Shown piece after piece: positions 36,416 to 48,246 of a stretch of DNA of 64,000 nucleotides. Within the stretch, counting starts at the first letter, position 1. Every line of letters begins with the position of its first letter. This DNA comes from Phragmites australis. Lineage: Eukaryota > Streptophyta > Magnoliopsida > Poales > Poaceae. The DNA lies in assembly GCF_958298935.1 (NCBI RefSeq), contig NC_084944.1, forward strand, positions 18,383,679 to 18,447,678, read 5' to 3'. A program made the translations under genes and the position numbers. Under the pieces are notes generated by a model. That model made no database searches. It saw only the letters and a program-made list of their open reading frames with translations, and was not told where the DNA came from.

Positions 36416-39187
36416 CTAGACAACAGGTGCATTTTTAGGACAATACTTGTACGTGTGACCTGTTTCATTGCACTGACTGCATCGCTTGACCCTAGGACCC
36501 GCCTCGGATTCATCCATATCGTTGCGAATCCGGCGAGTTTGTTGGCGGCCAGGTGCGTTCTTCATCTTTTCCAAATCAGGCACATGGATTCTTGAAGGCC
36601 CTGGATTACTTGTAAAAGTGTCAACAATGCTGTAACCATACAGCTCATGATTCCGGTGTTCAGTATTTGATTCTTCATTAAGTACTTTGAAACATATTGC
36701 CTGGGAAGCATATTATGCTCCGCACACGTAGCTATGACGTGTGTACAAGGTTTGTGGAGTAATTGTGGCTTCTGGCAACTACAAATGCAAGTCCCACTCC
36801 TTAGCACACACTCTTGAACATGCCGCTCATGTCTCGACCAACTCTTCCTAATTCACATTTTTGTTGAAAAAAATCTTTAGAAAATCAAAAAAAAAAGAAA
36901 ATCAAGAGATGATAGAAGCGGGAGTTCATTTTGGTCATGCCTTCCAAGCTAACGATGCGGGTTCGATTCCAAAAAAATAAGTCGAAGATAGAAGAGCCCA
37001 GATTTCTTCCACCCCTCCGACCCTTATCCCGGCACAGGACACTTAACCTGTGCTCCGCAGTCCCCTTTGATTTGCGCGATGCATGTGGGCCTTCTTTGTG
37101 TCCTTCTCCATATACTCACATAGCATCCGTCCATACAGCATACGATTGTCCTCCATTACATTTTTAGCAGTTGCGTACCGATCAATAAAATACTTACAAG
37201 TCCCATGCAAAATGCCTTCTACAATTCCAACAAGTGGGAGAGACCTCATTCCTCACATGACCCAGTTATAAACCTCAGCAAGATTTGTTGTCATTACTCC
37301 ATACCTTGCCCCACCACTGTCGTACAGCCAAGCCCATTTTTCATTTGGCTAATTACGTATCCACTATCAAAAGCTCCTAATATCTGACCTTGACCTCCTT
37401 ACTATCTGTGGAGTATCTGTTGGGAGAGGTCCAAGAGCTATCGGTTCATCACCAGTTGGTGCAGCCTCCGCTGTCTGTTTTAGAGTTAGTTCATCCAGTC
37501 TTGCCCATAGGGCATTGAACTTCCGTTGTTGGTTTTGACTGCACCACTTTTTGAAAAGCTTCATCAACTCTTTGTTTTTAAACTATCTGTAGAAGTTCGC
37601 ACACATATGGCGTATGCACCATCTACTCTTCAGGTCGGGCCACTGTGCTGCTACATCCCGTCGAACACTACCATGTTTCATATCTAGCAAAGCCTGCAAT
37701 AACCCTGCATGTCTATCATTAATCAGACACACATCAGGTCGGTCAAGAACAATAGCATGTTTCACCCGCTCAAGGAACCAATACCAGCTGTCCGAGTTCT
37801 CACTCTCCACGAAAGCAAATCCCAGTGGCAGGACTTGGTTGTTATCGTTAACCCCAATTGCATACAATATCTGTCCTTTGTTCTTTCCAGTCAGGAATGT
37901 TTCATCCAGGCATATGATGGGTCGACAATACCGAAATGCTTTGATGGTTGCAGTGAATGCAAAGAAAGCACGCTGCAGTACTCGTTTCCCACTGTATTCC
38001 GCATCAGTCGAGCGGTAATGCTTGATATCATAGTAGCTGCTTGGGTTCCTTCCATAAATTGTGGCTAATTGACGAGGTAGATTGTTATATGAATCTTCAT
38101 ATGTTCCGAACCTCATCTCAATAGCCTTCTATTTCGCCCTCCATGCCTTCGCATAGTTTATTGTGTACTGGAACCTTTGCTCAATAGCACGGATTATTGA
38201 TCGTGGCTCATACCTTAGGTTGTCCACAATCTCCCCGTACATAACATTAGCAATAAAGACAGATGACAGGTTCCGGTGGGCGAACTCTATTTTCTCAATG
38301 TGACAATTATGTTCCTTGACTATTGAGCACTGCCAGTAGTCTACCAATTTCCCTCTGAATGCATGCACCCACCAAGAATATTGAGGCACCAAACACTTCA
38401 CATCATATTCCCTTTTACTGGATTTAACAATCTTGAACTGCCTTCGAAGAGACAGCGACCAGAATTTAACTGCATCAATAACTGCCTCCTTTGTAGGGTA
38501 CATAGCACCCTGAGACACCTCGTTCTCATGGTACTGCCACGGTGTCCGATCAGCCTCGCTAACCACTAGCTTTGAAAATTCATGATCTCTCCACTCTGCA
38601 GGCACTGGAGCATTACCCTCCTCGTCAGATGAATCCCCATCGGCAAGGCCTTCCTCCAACTCTTGATCCTCCAACTCCATCTCTTCAATGATGCTAGGGA
38701 TATTCTCCCCTTCATCGGCTACACCCATCGGTTGCATCTCTGGAATATCTCTAACATCTGCCCTGGTCCAGACATTAACCTGGTCTGATTCATCTTCCAC
38801 TGCCTCACTTGGTCTCGCTACTGCTTCCGCAGAGTTCACCTCTGTTTGATCTTTCAGGTACGCCTCAGCTAACAAAACCAAAGGCAGGCTACATTCACAA
38901 GATATATCTACATACTGCCTCTAAGTTGATGTGGCTTCGATCGGAACAAGCTCCCCAAAGTATCCATGACTAGCACGGCTGAGGACAGCTTTCAGCTTCA
39001 GCTCATGTTGCTGCGGATCCAGTTGGAAAAACCGTATGAGCCATTTGCACACACCCACAATGGTCCTCTCATTAGCTTTACTAAGACCCTTCATGACATG
39101 ACGAAATCCAAACAGATCTACACCGTTAGGACCGTACCTAATTTCACCCTCACCATAATATATCTGCAAAATTAATTTATCTGTCAT
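36416..39187 (-). pseudogene. MuDR-type transposase gene of MULE A
   Basis: It starts at an ATG two bases after a splice acceptor; the leader exon lies upstream near 39.7 kb. Order: N-terminal module (MTDKLILQIYYGEGEIRYG), an acidic linker, a MuDR DNA-binding region with paired Cys and His (near 38.5-38.2 kb), the MULE DDE region (ICLDETFLTG, then INDRHAGLLQALLDM), a SWIM zinc finger (CICSCQKPQLLHKPCTHVIA) and a CCHC knuckle before the stop at 36418-36416. Several TAG codons interrupt the frame, for example after AWRAK and after NFYR. At both places copy B has a Gln codon. In the first catalytic block G is replaced by E. Confidence 0.82.
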
Positions 39188-39395
39188 CCCTGGAAACATC
39201 CGCAAATATAACCAATGTTAAGACCGACGAACTATATTTCTCAGTATCAGAGAAAATAAATTTACCGACACCGATTCATACATAACAATAGGTTTTCAAT
39301 AATAGCCCTATAAATATTACTCTATACAATCTACATTTAATAGCTATTCTACCATGTCGAAATTAACATTTATAGTATACTACCATTTTTTAAAC

Positions 39396-39858
39396 GCTAC
39401 ATCCTAGATCCGCCTATTATCATACAGTGCTAGCTCCTATGTCACACAATACAACCCTACAATTATTACTCTATAAAATCTACATATTCAAAACTAACAT
39501 ACTATAAATAATATTCTATATTTCACTACTATCCTATCATGTCCTAAGTAAAATTGATAATTTTCTACTAAACATAGTATTTTCTAAACCCTAGGTCATA
39601 CATGTCTAAAACCTATGTCATATACTACTACTGCACTAATTAACAACAATAAAAGTATAGAGGAACTTACCAGAAAGCGATCTTCAAATCCGCGGATCAA
39701 ATGCAGCAAGGATTCGCTGGGCTCTCTTCCTCTCCTCTCCTCTCCTCTCTTCTCCTCCCTTTTCAGAGTTTTTTCCTTTTTCGGAATAAAATGAAAATTT
39801 TACCTATTTTCAGGCCCTTTTATAGAGGAGGGAGCGAGGGTGGAGGCCGACGGGCGCG
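39396..39858 (-). repeat. MULE leader segment, left copy beside the Gypsy element
   Basis: This holds the MULE promoter, leader exon and first intron, with a TATA box at 39818-39824. The same segment is present again right of the Gypsy element at 46853-47240. It directly abuts the Gypsy 5' LTR. Confidence 0.8.
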
Positions 39859-40972
39859 TGGGATCGGGGGGTCCCCAAGTCCCGGGGCCAGGACAGCGCA
39901 ATGCCACATGGTGCCTTCCTAGTTCCGGGAGAGGGTGCTCGGGGCCAAGTACTATTGGCCCCCGAGCGCCCCGAGTTCCCCGAGGACCCAAAGGAAGCAA
40001 GTTCCAGGAGGTAGTGCTCGGGGCCAAGTACTGTTGGCCCCCGAGCGCCCCGAGTTTCTCGAGGACCCGAAGGAAGACAGTTCCGGGAGGGGGTGCTCGA
40101 GGCCAAGTACTGTTGGCCCCCGAGCGCCCTGAGTTCCCCGAGGACCTAAGAAGCCTCTTGCCGGTGGATCCCGCAAGAGCTCCACGGTGAGGTGTCGATC
40201 GGTGGGAGGCTCGATGCTGCATTTAATGAGGGGCGTGTACGGTCACATACAACCACTCTCCCCCACGCCTGTCATACTGAATACGTCAGTCCCTGCGTGT
40301 CCCCTCGCATGTCCCCTCGCTGTGTCAGGCCTGCTCTGACCGAGAGAGCATACGGGGCAGTTCGGTGGGTGCCCGGTGGCCCCCCTCCTACACCTACTAA
40401 AGTTGGACGTGAAGACCGACGGGACCGATCAAAGGGTTGCATTTTCAACCCCCTGTAGCATCAAACTGTAGACCCATAGTGGTTGTTTTCCATTTATGGT
40501 TTACGGGAACTAGTACCCGCGTTCTGGGCACGCTGAGCCTCCCCCCGGTAGGATAAAGGGGGGGAGCACTTCGTAGAGACGAGGACGAAGGGAGAAACGG
40601 AACTAGAGGAGACTTCGGTAGCTGAAGGCTCAAGAGGTTCTCCAAGGTTGACGCAAGAAGCAAGACCGAAGCTCAAGACTTAGACAAAACCCCTTGTAAC
40701 ACAGAGATCCAGAGAAAGGCATTCCAAGAGCCTTAACAATATACTAGACACACAGGAGTAGGGTATTACGCCCCCATGTGGCCCGAACCTGTATAAATCC
40801 CTTGTGCATTTACTCCTACTCATTTCAGCAGACGATCATCAGTCCCGCCTAGATCCCATACATTCCCATCATCCACAATACGCGAGGTGGATCCAGGACC
40901 ATCCCCCCCCCCCCCGGCCGAATCTCAAAGGGGGTCCCTCAGGATCCCCGCTCGTGGTGTTCATCCACCGAC
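39859..40972 (+). repeat. 5' LTR of the Gypsy element (3 repeat units)
   Basis: About 1,114 bp. It carries three copies of a unit of about 79 bp containing GCTCGGGGCCAAGTACTGTT, spaced near 39940, 40022 and 40101. The rest matches the 3' LTR closely, including the CCGATCAAAGGGTTGCAT block and the final CATCCACCGAC. Confidence 0.85.
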
Positions 40973-41033
40973 TACTAGAGCGCTAGGTAGGGGGGGTTGC
41001 ATCCCTGAATCCGCCTCTCTTTCTGCAGAAAAA

Positions 41034-42643
41034 ATGGCTGGTGGACATCATCTTCAGCGTACTGGCTCGAACTCGAGCGAGGAGCTGGAGAGTGGGGCCC
41101 TGCTGATCCTCACCAGCATCAGCAGTCGGCCCGTACGATGCCTCCTTACATCGAGGGCAGTGGCGCCGAGCCCAGCAGGGCCGCAGGCGGGCTACCCAAC
41201 CCACAGCAAGCAGCAATTGTCCCTGTCGCAAGGTCAACATCCGGACAACACCGAGCGCCGTTGCGGCATAAACTCAACTTCGATGACGCCAGCCCTGGGA
41301 GTGTTTTGCTTGCGGCGCAAGCACTCCTTAGGCACCCACCTGTCCAAAAAGCAGGAGAAACACCAGAAGGCCGTTGGCTACGGGAGGTGGTCGGCTTGGT
41401 GGGCACGGCTCATCGGCAGGTACTCGCCCAGAGTTCCCGTGCCATCTCCCACCACGGTGCAACAAGAGTCGGACCATCTTTGGGTGGTGGCAGAACCGGC
41501 CGGGGGGGCTCCACGCGAAGTGCCGCCCCCCCTATTACGACGGGCGCTCAGGACCTCCTCTTGCACCTCAGTGAACAGGGGGCCGTCAAGGATGCGCGCG
41601 TCACCCCCGAGCGCCACCGGGAGTCCCGTCGCAAGGCTGAAGCGGAGGACCAAGCTTCCTCTATGACGGCCCGCGACCGACGAGGTTCCCCGTGCTGGCG
41701 TTCGCACCCCAGGGGCGCACCCGGTGCCCAAGTATACGGCACGGGCTACCGGGCGTTCACCGGCGGCCTCTGCCGGGTCAACTGGCCCACAAATTTCCGG
41801 CCCGCACTACTGGAGATGTACGACGGTTCCATCGACCCTTTCGAGTTCCTCCAAATCTACACCACCGCCATCCAAGCGGCTGGTGGGAACGAAAAGGTCA
41901 TGGCCAACTACTTTCACGTGGCCTTGAGGAGCTCTACTCTTGGCTTATGAACTAACCCCTAGGCTCTATTTGCTCCTGGGATGATCTATGCCACCAGTTC
42001 GTGGCAAATTTTGAGGGCACTTTCACGCACCCCAGCCTGGAGTGCGACCTCCATGCCGTTAAGCAGCGGGAGGGAGAGGCGCTGAGGCGGTTCATACAGC
42101 GCTTCAACCAGGTCCGCAATACCATCCCGCGGATCACCCATGACGTTGTCATCATCGCCTTCCGGCAGGGCGTCCGCGACAAGCGGATGCTCAAGAAGCT
42201 AGGCACGCACGAGCGCGGAGCTTTTCGCGCTGGCCGACAAGTGCGCCAAGGCCGCGGAGGCTCGGGCGTGGCACGTTCCGTGCCGTGAGCAACACGTAGC
42301 CAACAAAATAGGTCCTTCCCGCTCCGATGAGTGGGAAAAGAAAAAGAAGAAGAAGCACTACGCTGCCCCTGTCCTGCCGATGGAAGGCGCCGCACGCTGG
42401 CCAGCGCGTCGAGCGGTCGTCAAGAAAAAGCCCGCTCCCACAGGGCCAGAGGCAGGGAAATGGTGCGAAATCCACCATACCGGCTCATACGATCTCACCC
42501 AGTGCTGGTCGGTGAAGGGTATCGCGGAGCGACACCAGAAGGAGCGCGAGGAGCACCGCAAGGGTGGCGATGACAAAGCTGCCCCCGAAAACGAAGAGCT
42601 CGGGTTTCAAGAGCTCGAGCACACTGTCGCCTTCATCGATTGA
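41034..42643 (+). pseudogene. Gypsy gag remnant
   Basis: Gag forms the virus-like particle of the element. It begins near MAGGHHLQRTGSNSSEEL (41034), shifts frame, then shows the retrotransposon gag region (VNWPTNFRPALLEMYDG, QIYTTAIQAAGGNEKVMANY, then FEGTFTHPSLECDLHAVKQ and RRFIQRFNQVRNTIP). It ends with a decayed knuckle (WCEIHHTGSYDLTQCW). At least two frameshifts and a stop near 41948 break it. Confidence 0.75.
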
Positions 42644-42899
42644 GGCGTGAGCACGCCCTCTGCTCCCGTCTGGCCTCCGCCCAGGCGCTCGTCCCAGCCG
42701 GGGCCTTTGAAAAAAGGCTCACACGGCCATCCATCCTGTCAGCCAACCAGGAAGAAGGGGAACCCTCGAGCTGAGCCGGGGGGACCCAGGCCACACCTTC
42801 AGTGGGAGGTCCCGTCAAGGTGCCACCGCAAGGCGAGTGCGTTGCGCTTGCCTGTAGTTCTCAAGAATCCTCGTCAATCGACGAGATCCGAGGGTACTT

Positions 42900-43380
42900 G
42901 AAAGAAAAACATCCTTCTCGGGGTCGACGCCTCTACAGTGGGGATTGCACGGCGGTCCAAACGCTATGCCATTGTAGATGAGGAATCTCTACCGACGCGG
43001 CACGGACGGTGTCCTTCTGATATGCATCACCTAGGAGGAAGGCAGTGAGCTCCTCACTGAGATTCACGAGGGCGAGTGCGGTGGCTATGCATCATTTCGC
43101 ACGCTGGTCGGGAAGGCCTCCCGGCAAGGCTTCTACTGGCCAACAGCTCTCCTGGACGCTTCCGAGCTGGTTCAGCGTTGCCAAGGCGTGCCAGTTCCAC
43201 GCAAAGCAGGTCCACCAGCCAGCTCAGGCTCTTCATGCCATCCCCCTGTCTTGGCCCTTCGCGGTCTGGGGGCTGGGCATCTTGAGTCCCTTCTCCCGAG
43301 CAATCGGGGGCTATGTTTACCTGTAGGTCGCCATCGACAAGAACTTGCCTGCAGCTCCCAGGCTGATACAAACCTTGTAA
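42900..43380 (+). pseudogene. Gypsy integrase N-terminal trace
   Basis: Readable pieces (TEIHEGECGGYAS, GKASRQGFYWPTALLDASEL, then CQFHAKQVHQPAQALH and a GILSPFSRAIGGY-like end) match the His-Cys zinc region and catalytic-core start of Gypsy integrases. An extra G between the two Cys-containing words shifts the frame. The gap to gag shows that the protease and polymerase parts are deleted. Confidence 0.65.
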
Positions 43381-43574
43381 GTTATCACTTGCTATTCAAA
43401 TTCATCTCATCAGTATGAATCGTACAATATGCACCCATATTTCTCTTGTTCTGATTTTTCATCTGGAACCCATATATTAATCTGCTTGGTGAGATGTTTG
43501 ACTCATGCGAGAAAACTACGCTCTCTCATTCTCGCTGACAAAAATGGATACCAGTCAGTATGCGCCACAGGCGG

Positions 43575-44660
43575 TGATCGCTGACCTAAGTCCGTTGCGG
43601 TAGGCTATGGTGCCCGGCCGGCATGACAGTACCCCGAGCACTACCGAGCCTCTGGGGTTCTCGGGTAATCCTACCGCTCGAACATGAGTGGTCGAGACCG
43701 CCTAGACCCCAGGGGCGGGCTGTCGATGCTCGGCCTGGTCAGTCCTTTCCCGGACACCACCGAACCACGGGACCTCTTGGTCGTATCCCGCCTGTGCACT
43801 TCGCCAGTTTGTGTTTTCGAGAGGTCACGGTCAAAAATGAGAGTAGGCTATAATAAGTACCGTACCAACAGAGCGCACCAAGCAAAGAAACCTTGCCTAT
43901 TTAAACTTGCAGATAAATGCTCGAGAGCCAGGCGACCCGCGCACAAGGGCATCGGTACCCCGGGCACTACCGAGCCTCTGAGGTTCTCGGGTAATCCTAC
44001 CGCTCGAACATGAGTGGTCAGGACCGCCTAGTCCCCGGGGGCGGGCTGTCGGTGCTCGGCCTGGTTAGTCCTACCGCTCAGACGTGAGTGGTCGGGACTG
44101 CCTAGCCCCTGGTTCCATTGTCGGGTTTACAGTGCTCGGGTGCCAAAAGGACAGCCTGGGAGCTAAAGCGCTCTCCACAAGGCTGACACTGACTCAGTAA
44201 GTCGTTAAAGTCATGTGAATTTCCATTCGTACATTCGTAATAAACTATCTTTCCCGAGTTCTTCTCAGGACCATCTTGTGCTAATTTGCTCGGTGAAGCA
44301 ATCTCCTCGCGCGAAAACCCCGCCCTCGTGTTCATTTTTCTGGAACGACAAAAACAAACGGTAGTCGGTGTACCGCGCAGGCGACGATATCTAACCTAAG
44401 TCCTTTATTGTGGGCTATGGTGCCCGGCCGGCATGGCAGTACCCCGAGCACTACTGAGCCTCTGGGGTTCTCGGGTAATCCTACCGCTCGAACATGAGTG
44501 GTCGGGACCGTCTAGACCCCAGGGGCGGGCTGTCGGTGCTCGGCCTGGTGAGTCCTTCCCCGGACACCACTGAACCATGGGACCTCTTGGTCGCATTTCC
44601 GCCTGCACGCGTCTCCGGTCTATGTGTTTGAGAGGTCATGAGTGAAGATGCGTTCACAGG
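43575..44660 (+). repeat. Gypsy 3' non-coding repeats
   Basis: A block with CTACCGAGCCTCTGGGGTTC, GGTAATCCTACCGCTCGAAC and GTGCTCGGCCTGGT words occurs at about 43616-43800, 43955-44110 and 44430-44640. The first and third copies share a longer flank (GGCTATGGTGCCCGGCCGGC), so a unit of about 820 bp was duplicated. Confidence 0.7.
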
Positions 44661-45072
44661 TCATGGCGGATACCGTGCTAGGTGGACTCACTTCCCAAAC
44701 AAAAAAGTTTGTCTTTTTGACTCAACAGCCGCGTACTGCAAGCGCCCAGAGGCTGCACGCCTCGAGCACGTGATCCTACGCGCAGGCTCGGGAGGTCCTG
44801 CCGCTCGAGTGTGAGTGGCCGGGGCAACCTTATTCTCGTGAGTGCACTGCCGGTGCTCACCCAGGTCGGTGCCTCGAGGAACCTCAATACAAACAAACTC
44901 AAGGAAGAAGAAGTACAAGACGGAGTTCAATTGCAAGGCCCGCAAAGATTTCGGCACTGGGCGACAAAAACCACGTGGCACCAATGCTGTAATCGACCTC
45001 GAAGAAATAGGGCCCCATCCCCAATCTCTGGGCCATCGCCTGCCGATGAGCCCGGGGCTGCTGTCGGTGATA

Positions 45073-46852
45073 TGGGATCGGGGGGTCCCTGAGTCCCGGG
45101 GCCAGGACAGCGCAATGCCATGTGGCGCCTTCCCAGTTCCGGGAGGGCGTGCTCGAGGCCAAGTACTATTAGCCCCTGAGCGCCCCGAGTTCCCCGAGGA
45201 TCCGAAGGAAGACAGTTGAAAGAGGGGGTGCTTGGGGCTAAGTACTGTTGGCCCCTGAGCGCCCTGAGTTCCCCGAGGACCCGAAGGAAGACAATTCCGG
45301 GAAGCGGTGCTCGGGACCAAGTACTGTTGGCCCCCGAGCACCCCGAGTTCCCCGAGGACCCGAAGGAAGACAGTTCCGGGAGGGGGTGATCAGGGCCAAG
45401 TACTGTTGGCCCCTGAGAGCCCCGAGTTCCCCAAGTACCCGAAGGAAGCAAGTTCCGGGAGGTGGTGCTTGGGGCCAAGTACTGTTGGCCCCCGAGCGCC
45501 TCGAGTTCCCCGAGGACCCGAAGGAAGACAATTCCGGGAGGCGGTGCTCGGGGCCAAGTACTGTTGGCCCCCGAGCGGCCCGAGTTTCCCGAGGACCCGA
45601 AGGAAGATAGTTCTGGGAGGGGGTGCTCGGGGCCAAGTACTATTGGCCCCCGAACGCCCCGAGATCCCTGAGGACCCAAAGGAAGACAGTTCCGGGAGAG
45701 GGTGCTCGGGGCCAAGTACTGTTGGCCCCCGAGCGCCCCGAGTTCCCCGAGGACTCGAAGGAAGCAAGTTCTAGGAGGTGGTGCTCGGGGCCAAGTACTG
45801 TTGGCCCCCGAGCGCCCCAAGTTCCCCGAAGACCCGAAGGAAGCAAGTTCCGGGAGGTGGTGCTCGGGGCCAAGTACTTTTGGCCCCCGAGCACCCCGTG
45901 TTCCCCGAGGGCCCGAAGGAAGACAATTCCGTGAGGGGGTGCTCGGGGCCAAGTATTGTTGGCCACAGAGCGCCCCGAGTTCTCCGAGGACCTAAGAAGC
46001 CCCTTGCCGGTGGATCCTGCAAGGGCTCGACGGTGAGGTGTCGATCAGTGGGAGGCCCGATGCTGCATTTAATGAGGGGCGTGTACGGTCACATCCAACC
46101 ACTCTCCCCCACGCCTGTCGTACTGAATACATCAGTCCCTGCCACCGCCTGGCAGGAAGGCGTGGGCACATTTAATGCGTCGGGTCCCATCGCGTGTCCC
46201 CTCGCTGTGTCAGGCCTGCTCTGACCAAGAGAGCATGCGGGGCAGTTCAGCGGCTGCCCAGTGGCCCCCCTCCTGCACCTACTAAAGTTGGACGTGAAGA
46301 CTGACGGGACCGATCAAAGGGTTGCATTTTCAACCCCCCGTAGCATCAAACTGTAGACCCATAGTGGTTGTTTTCCATTTATTGTTTACAGGAACTTGTG
46401 CCCACGTTATGGGCACGCCGAGCCTCCCCCCGGTAGGATAAAAGGGGGGGAGCACTTCTTAGAGACGAGGACGAAGGGAGAAACAGAACTAGGGGAGACT
46501 TCGGTAGCTGAAGGCTCAAGAGGTTCTCCAAGGTCGACGCAAGAAGCAAGACCAAAGCTCAAGACTTAGACAAAAACCCTTGTAACACAGAGATCCAGAG
46601 AAAGACATTCCAAGAGCCTTAACAATATACTAGACACACAGGAGTAGGGTATTACGCCCCCGTGTGGCCCGAACCTGTATAAATCCCTTGTGCATTTACT
46701 CCTACTCATTTCAGCAGATGATCATCCATCCCGCCTAGATCCCATATATTCCCATCATCCACAATACACGAGGTGGATCCAGGATCATCCCCCTGGCCGA
46801 ATCTCAAAGGGGGTCCCACAGGATCCCCGCTCGTGGTGTTCATCCACCGACA
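45073..46852 (+). repeat. 3' LTR of the Gypsy element (11 repeat units)
   Basis: About 1,780 bp. Eleven units of about 79 bp fill 45130-45990, each with a hairpin of form GCTCGGGGCCAA-GTACTG-TTGGCCCCCGAGC. The 5' LTR has only three units. The 3' part also carries an extra block near 46140-46195. Confidence 0.87.
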
Positions 46853-47240
46853 GCTACATCCTAGGTCCACCTATTATCATACAGTGCTAGCTCCTATGTC
46901 ACACAATACAACCCTAAAATTATTACTCTATAAAATCTACATATTCAAAACTAACATACTATAAATAATATTCTATATTTTCTAAACCCTAGGTCATACA
47001 TGTCTAAAACCTATGTCATATACTACTACTGCACTAATTAACAACAATAAAAGTATAGAGGAACTTACCGGAAAGTGATCTTCAAATTCGTGGATCAAAT
47101 GCAGCAGGGCTTCGCCGGGCTCTCTTCCTCTCCTCTCCTCTCTTCTCCTCCCTCTTCAGAGTTTTTTCCTTTTTCGGAATAAAATGCGAATTTTACCTAT
47201 TTTTAGGCCCTTTTATAGAGGAGGGAGCAAGGGTGGTGGT
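46853..47240 (-). repeat. MULE leader segment, right copy beside the Gypsy element
   Basis: Starts GCTACATCCTAGGTCC and matches 39396-39858, apart from an internal deletion of about 70 bases at a short TTTTCTAAACCC-type repeat. It continues into the right MULE terminus. Confidence 0.8.
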
Positions 47241-47455
47241 CGGTAAGGTGCGGGCTGGGCGGGCACCCCCTTGCCGCCCTTTGAGGAGGCGGTTAGGCTA
47301 CCCGCCCTCCCAGGGGGCGGTTAGCAGGCCTAACAGCCCTCTCAGAGGGCTACAGCCCTCTCAGGGGGCTGCAGGCGTCTTGTTTTGAAATTTTTTCCAC
47401 GTGAAATCTATTTATTTAAATTTTTAATCGAAAAAATATAAAAATAAAAAAACTC

Positions 47456-47639
47456 GGAGAATCTCCTAGTTCGGCTGGGGCACGGCTAGCCGGCTGATGT
47501 GTGGTTGGGTGCGCATGTCCAAGACCGATCAGGCCGAGCGCGCATGGCTGGCCTAGGTGCGTCCAGATAGCCAGCGGGTGCGGCATCGTGGGCCGAGGTC
47601 CGGTGGGGCCAAGGAGGCCCAGTCAGATTGTTGGCCAAG
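47456..47639. other. Spacer between MULE A and MULE C
   Basis: GC-rich sequence between the right target duplication of A (47456-47465) and the left one of C (TTGGCCAAG, 47631-47639). It somewhat resembles the GC-rich interior at 31.9-32.35 kb. No gene is seen. Confidence 0.5.
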
Positions 47640-48246
47640 GAGTTTTTTTATTTTTATATTTTTTGGATTAAAAATTTAAATAAATAGATTCCTTGTGGAA
47701 AAAAATACAAAACTGAGGGATGCAAGCCTCTGAAAGGGCAGTTAGGCCTTTAACTGCCCTCTCAGAGGGCGGTAAGGGGGCTAACCGCCCTCTCAGGGGT
47801 CGGGTAAGGCCTGGGAGGGCGGTTAGCAGCCTAGCCACCCTCTGAGGGGGTGGTAATGGCATTTTTTCCCAAAAATTGCAAAATTTTGTGTATTTCATCA
47901 TAAATTAAAATAGGGCATTAAGAAAATTTGGAATTATAAATATTGAAAAGGAGTGAAAATGGTATACTAAGGAAGCGAGAATTTGGAGTAGGCTATGTAA
48001 TAGTCGGAGAATAAAAAATCAGTAATTAGCACTCGCAGCATATTACGTGGGTATGCGGTGCGAACGACGACAAACATAGTATAAAACATAGGGTGAAAAC
48101 ATTACATAAGACTGTAACCACGACGACATGGTGTGGAAACGAAGGTGGCATGTACGGTTCGCACTAAAACCTACTTATTAGTGCACCACACCTAATCATA
48201 ACATGCCTTTGGGAGTGGAAGTATGTCGGGTTGCATTAGATACTCT

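Larger units (their letters stand above)
39859..46852 (+). mobile_element. Decayed Ty3/Gypsy retrotransposon inside MULE A
   Basis: LTRs run from TGGGATCGGGGGGTCCC to GTGTTCATCCACCGACA. The 5' LTR (39859-40972) is followed by a mutated form of the grass Gypsy primer region ending GCTAGGTAGGGG. The interior has a broken gag and a trace of integrase. Protease, reverse transcriptase and RNase H are missing. Flanking five-mers (GCGCG and GCTAC) do not match, and the MULE sequence on the two sides overlaps by about 460 bases, so this is not a simple insertion. Confidence 0.85.
33518..47455 (-). mobile_element. MULE copy A (transposase and PMD genes, split by a Gypsy element)
   Basis: Both ends begin GAGTTTTTTTATTTTTATAT and are inverted repeats for roughly 110-120 bases, passing from an AT-rich part into CTGAGAGGGCGGTTAG-type palindromes. 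GGAGAATCTC stands directly outside both ends (33508-33517 and 47456-47465), a perfect 10-bp target duplication typical of Mutator-like elements. Genes run on the minus strand. Compared with copy B it lacks the GRF gene (deletion near 33.93 kb). It contains a 7-kb Gypsy element at 39859-46852. Confidence 0.88.

Noticed and set aside
45130..45990. Regularly spaced repeats that could be mistaken for a CRISPR array
   Set aside because: The units are contiguous without unique spacers, lie in an LTR, and the genome is a plant nuclear genome.
44688..46000. Long overlapping open frames of up to 341 codons on the minus strand with collagen-like Gly/Pro/Arg repeats, plus matching plus-strand frames
   Set aside because: They are translations of the LTR tandem repeat of about 79 bp. 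The unit is not a multiple of three and lacks stops in all frames, so these are not genes.
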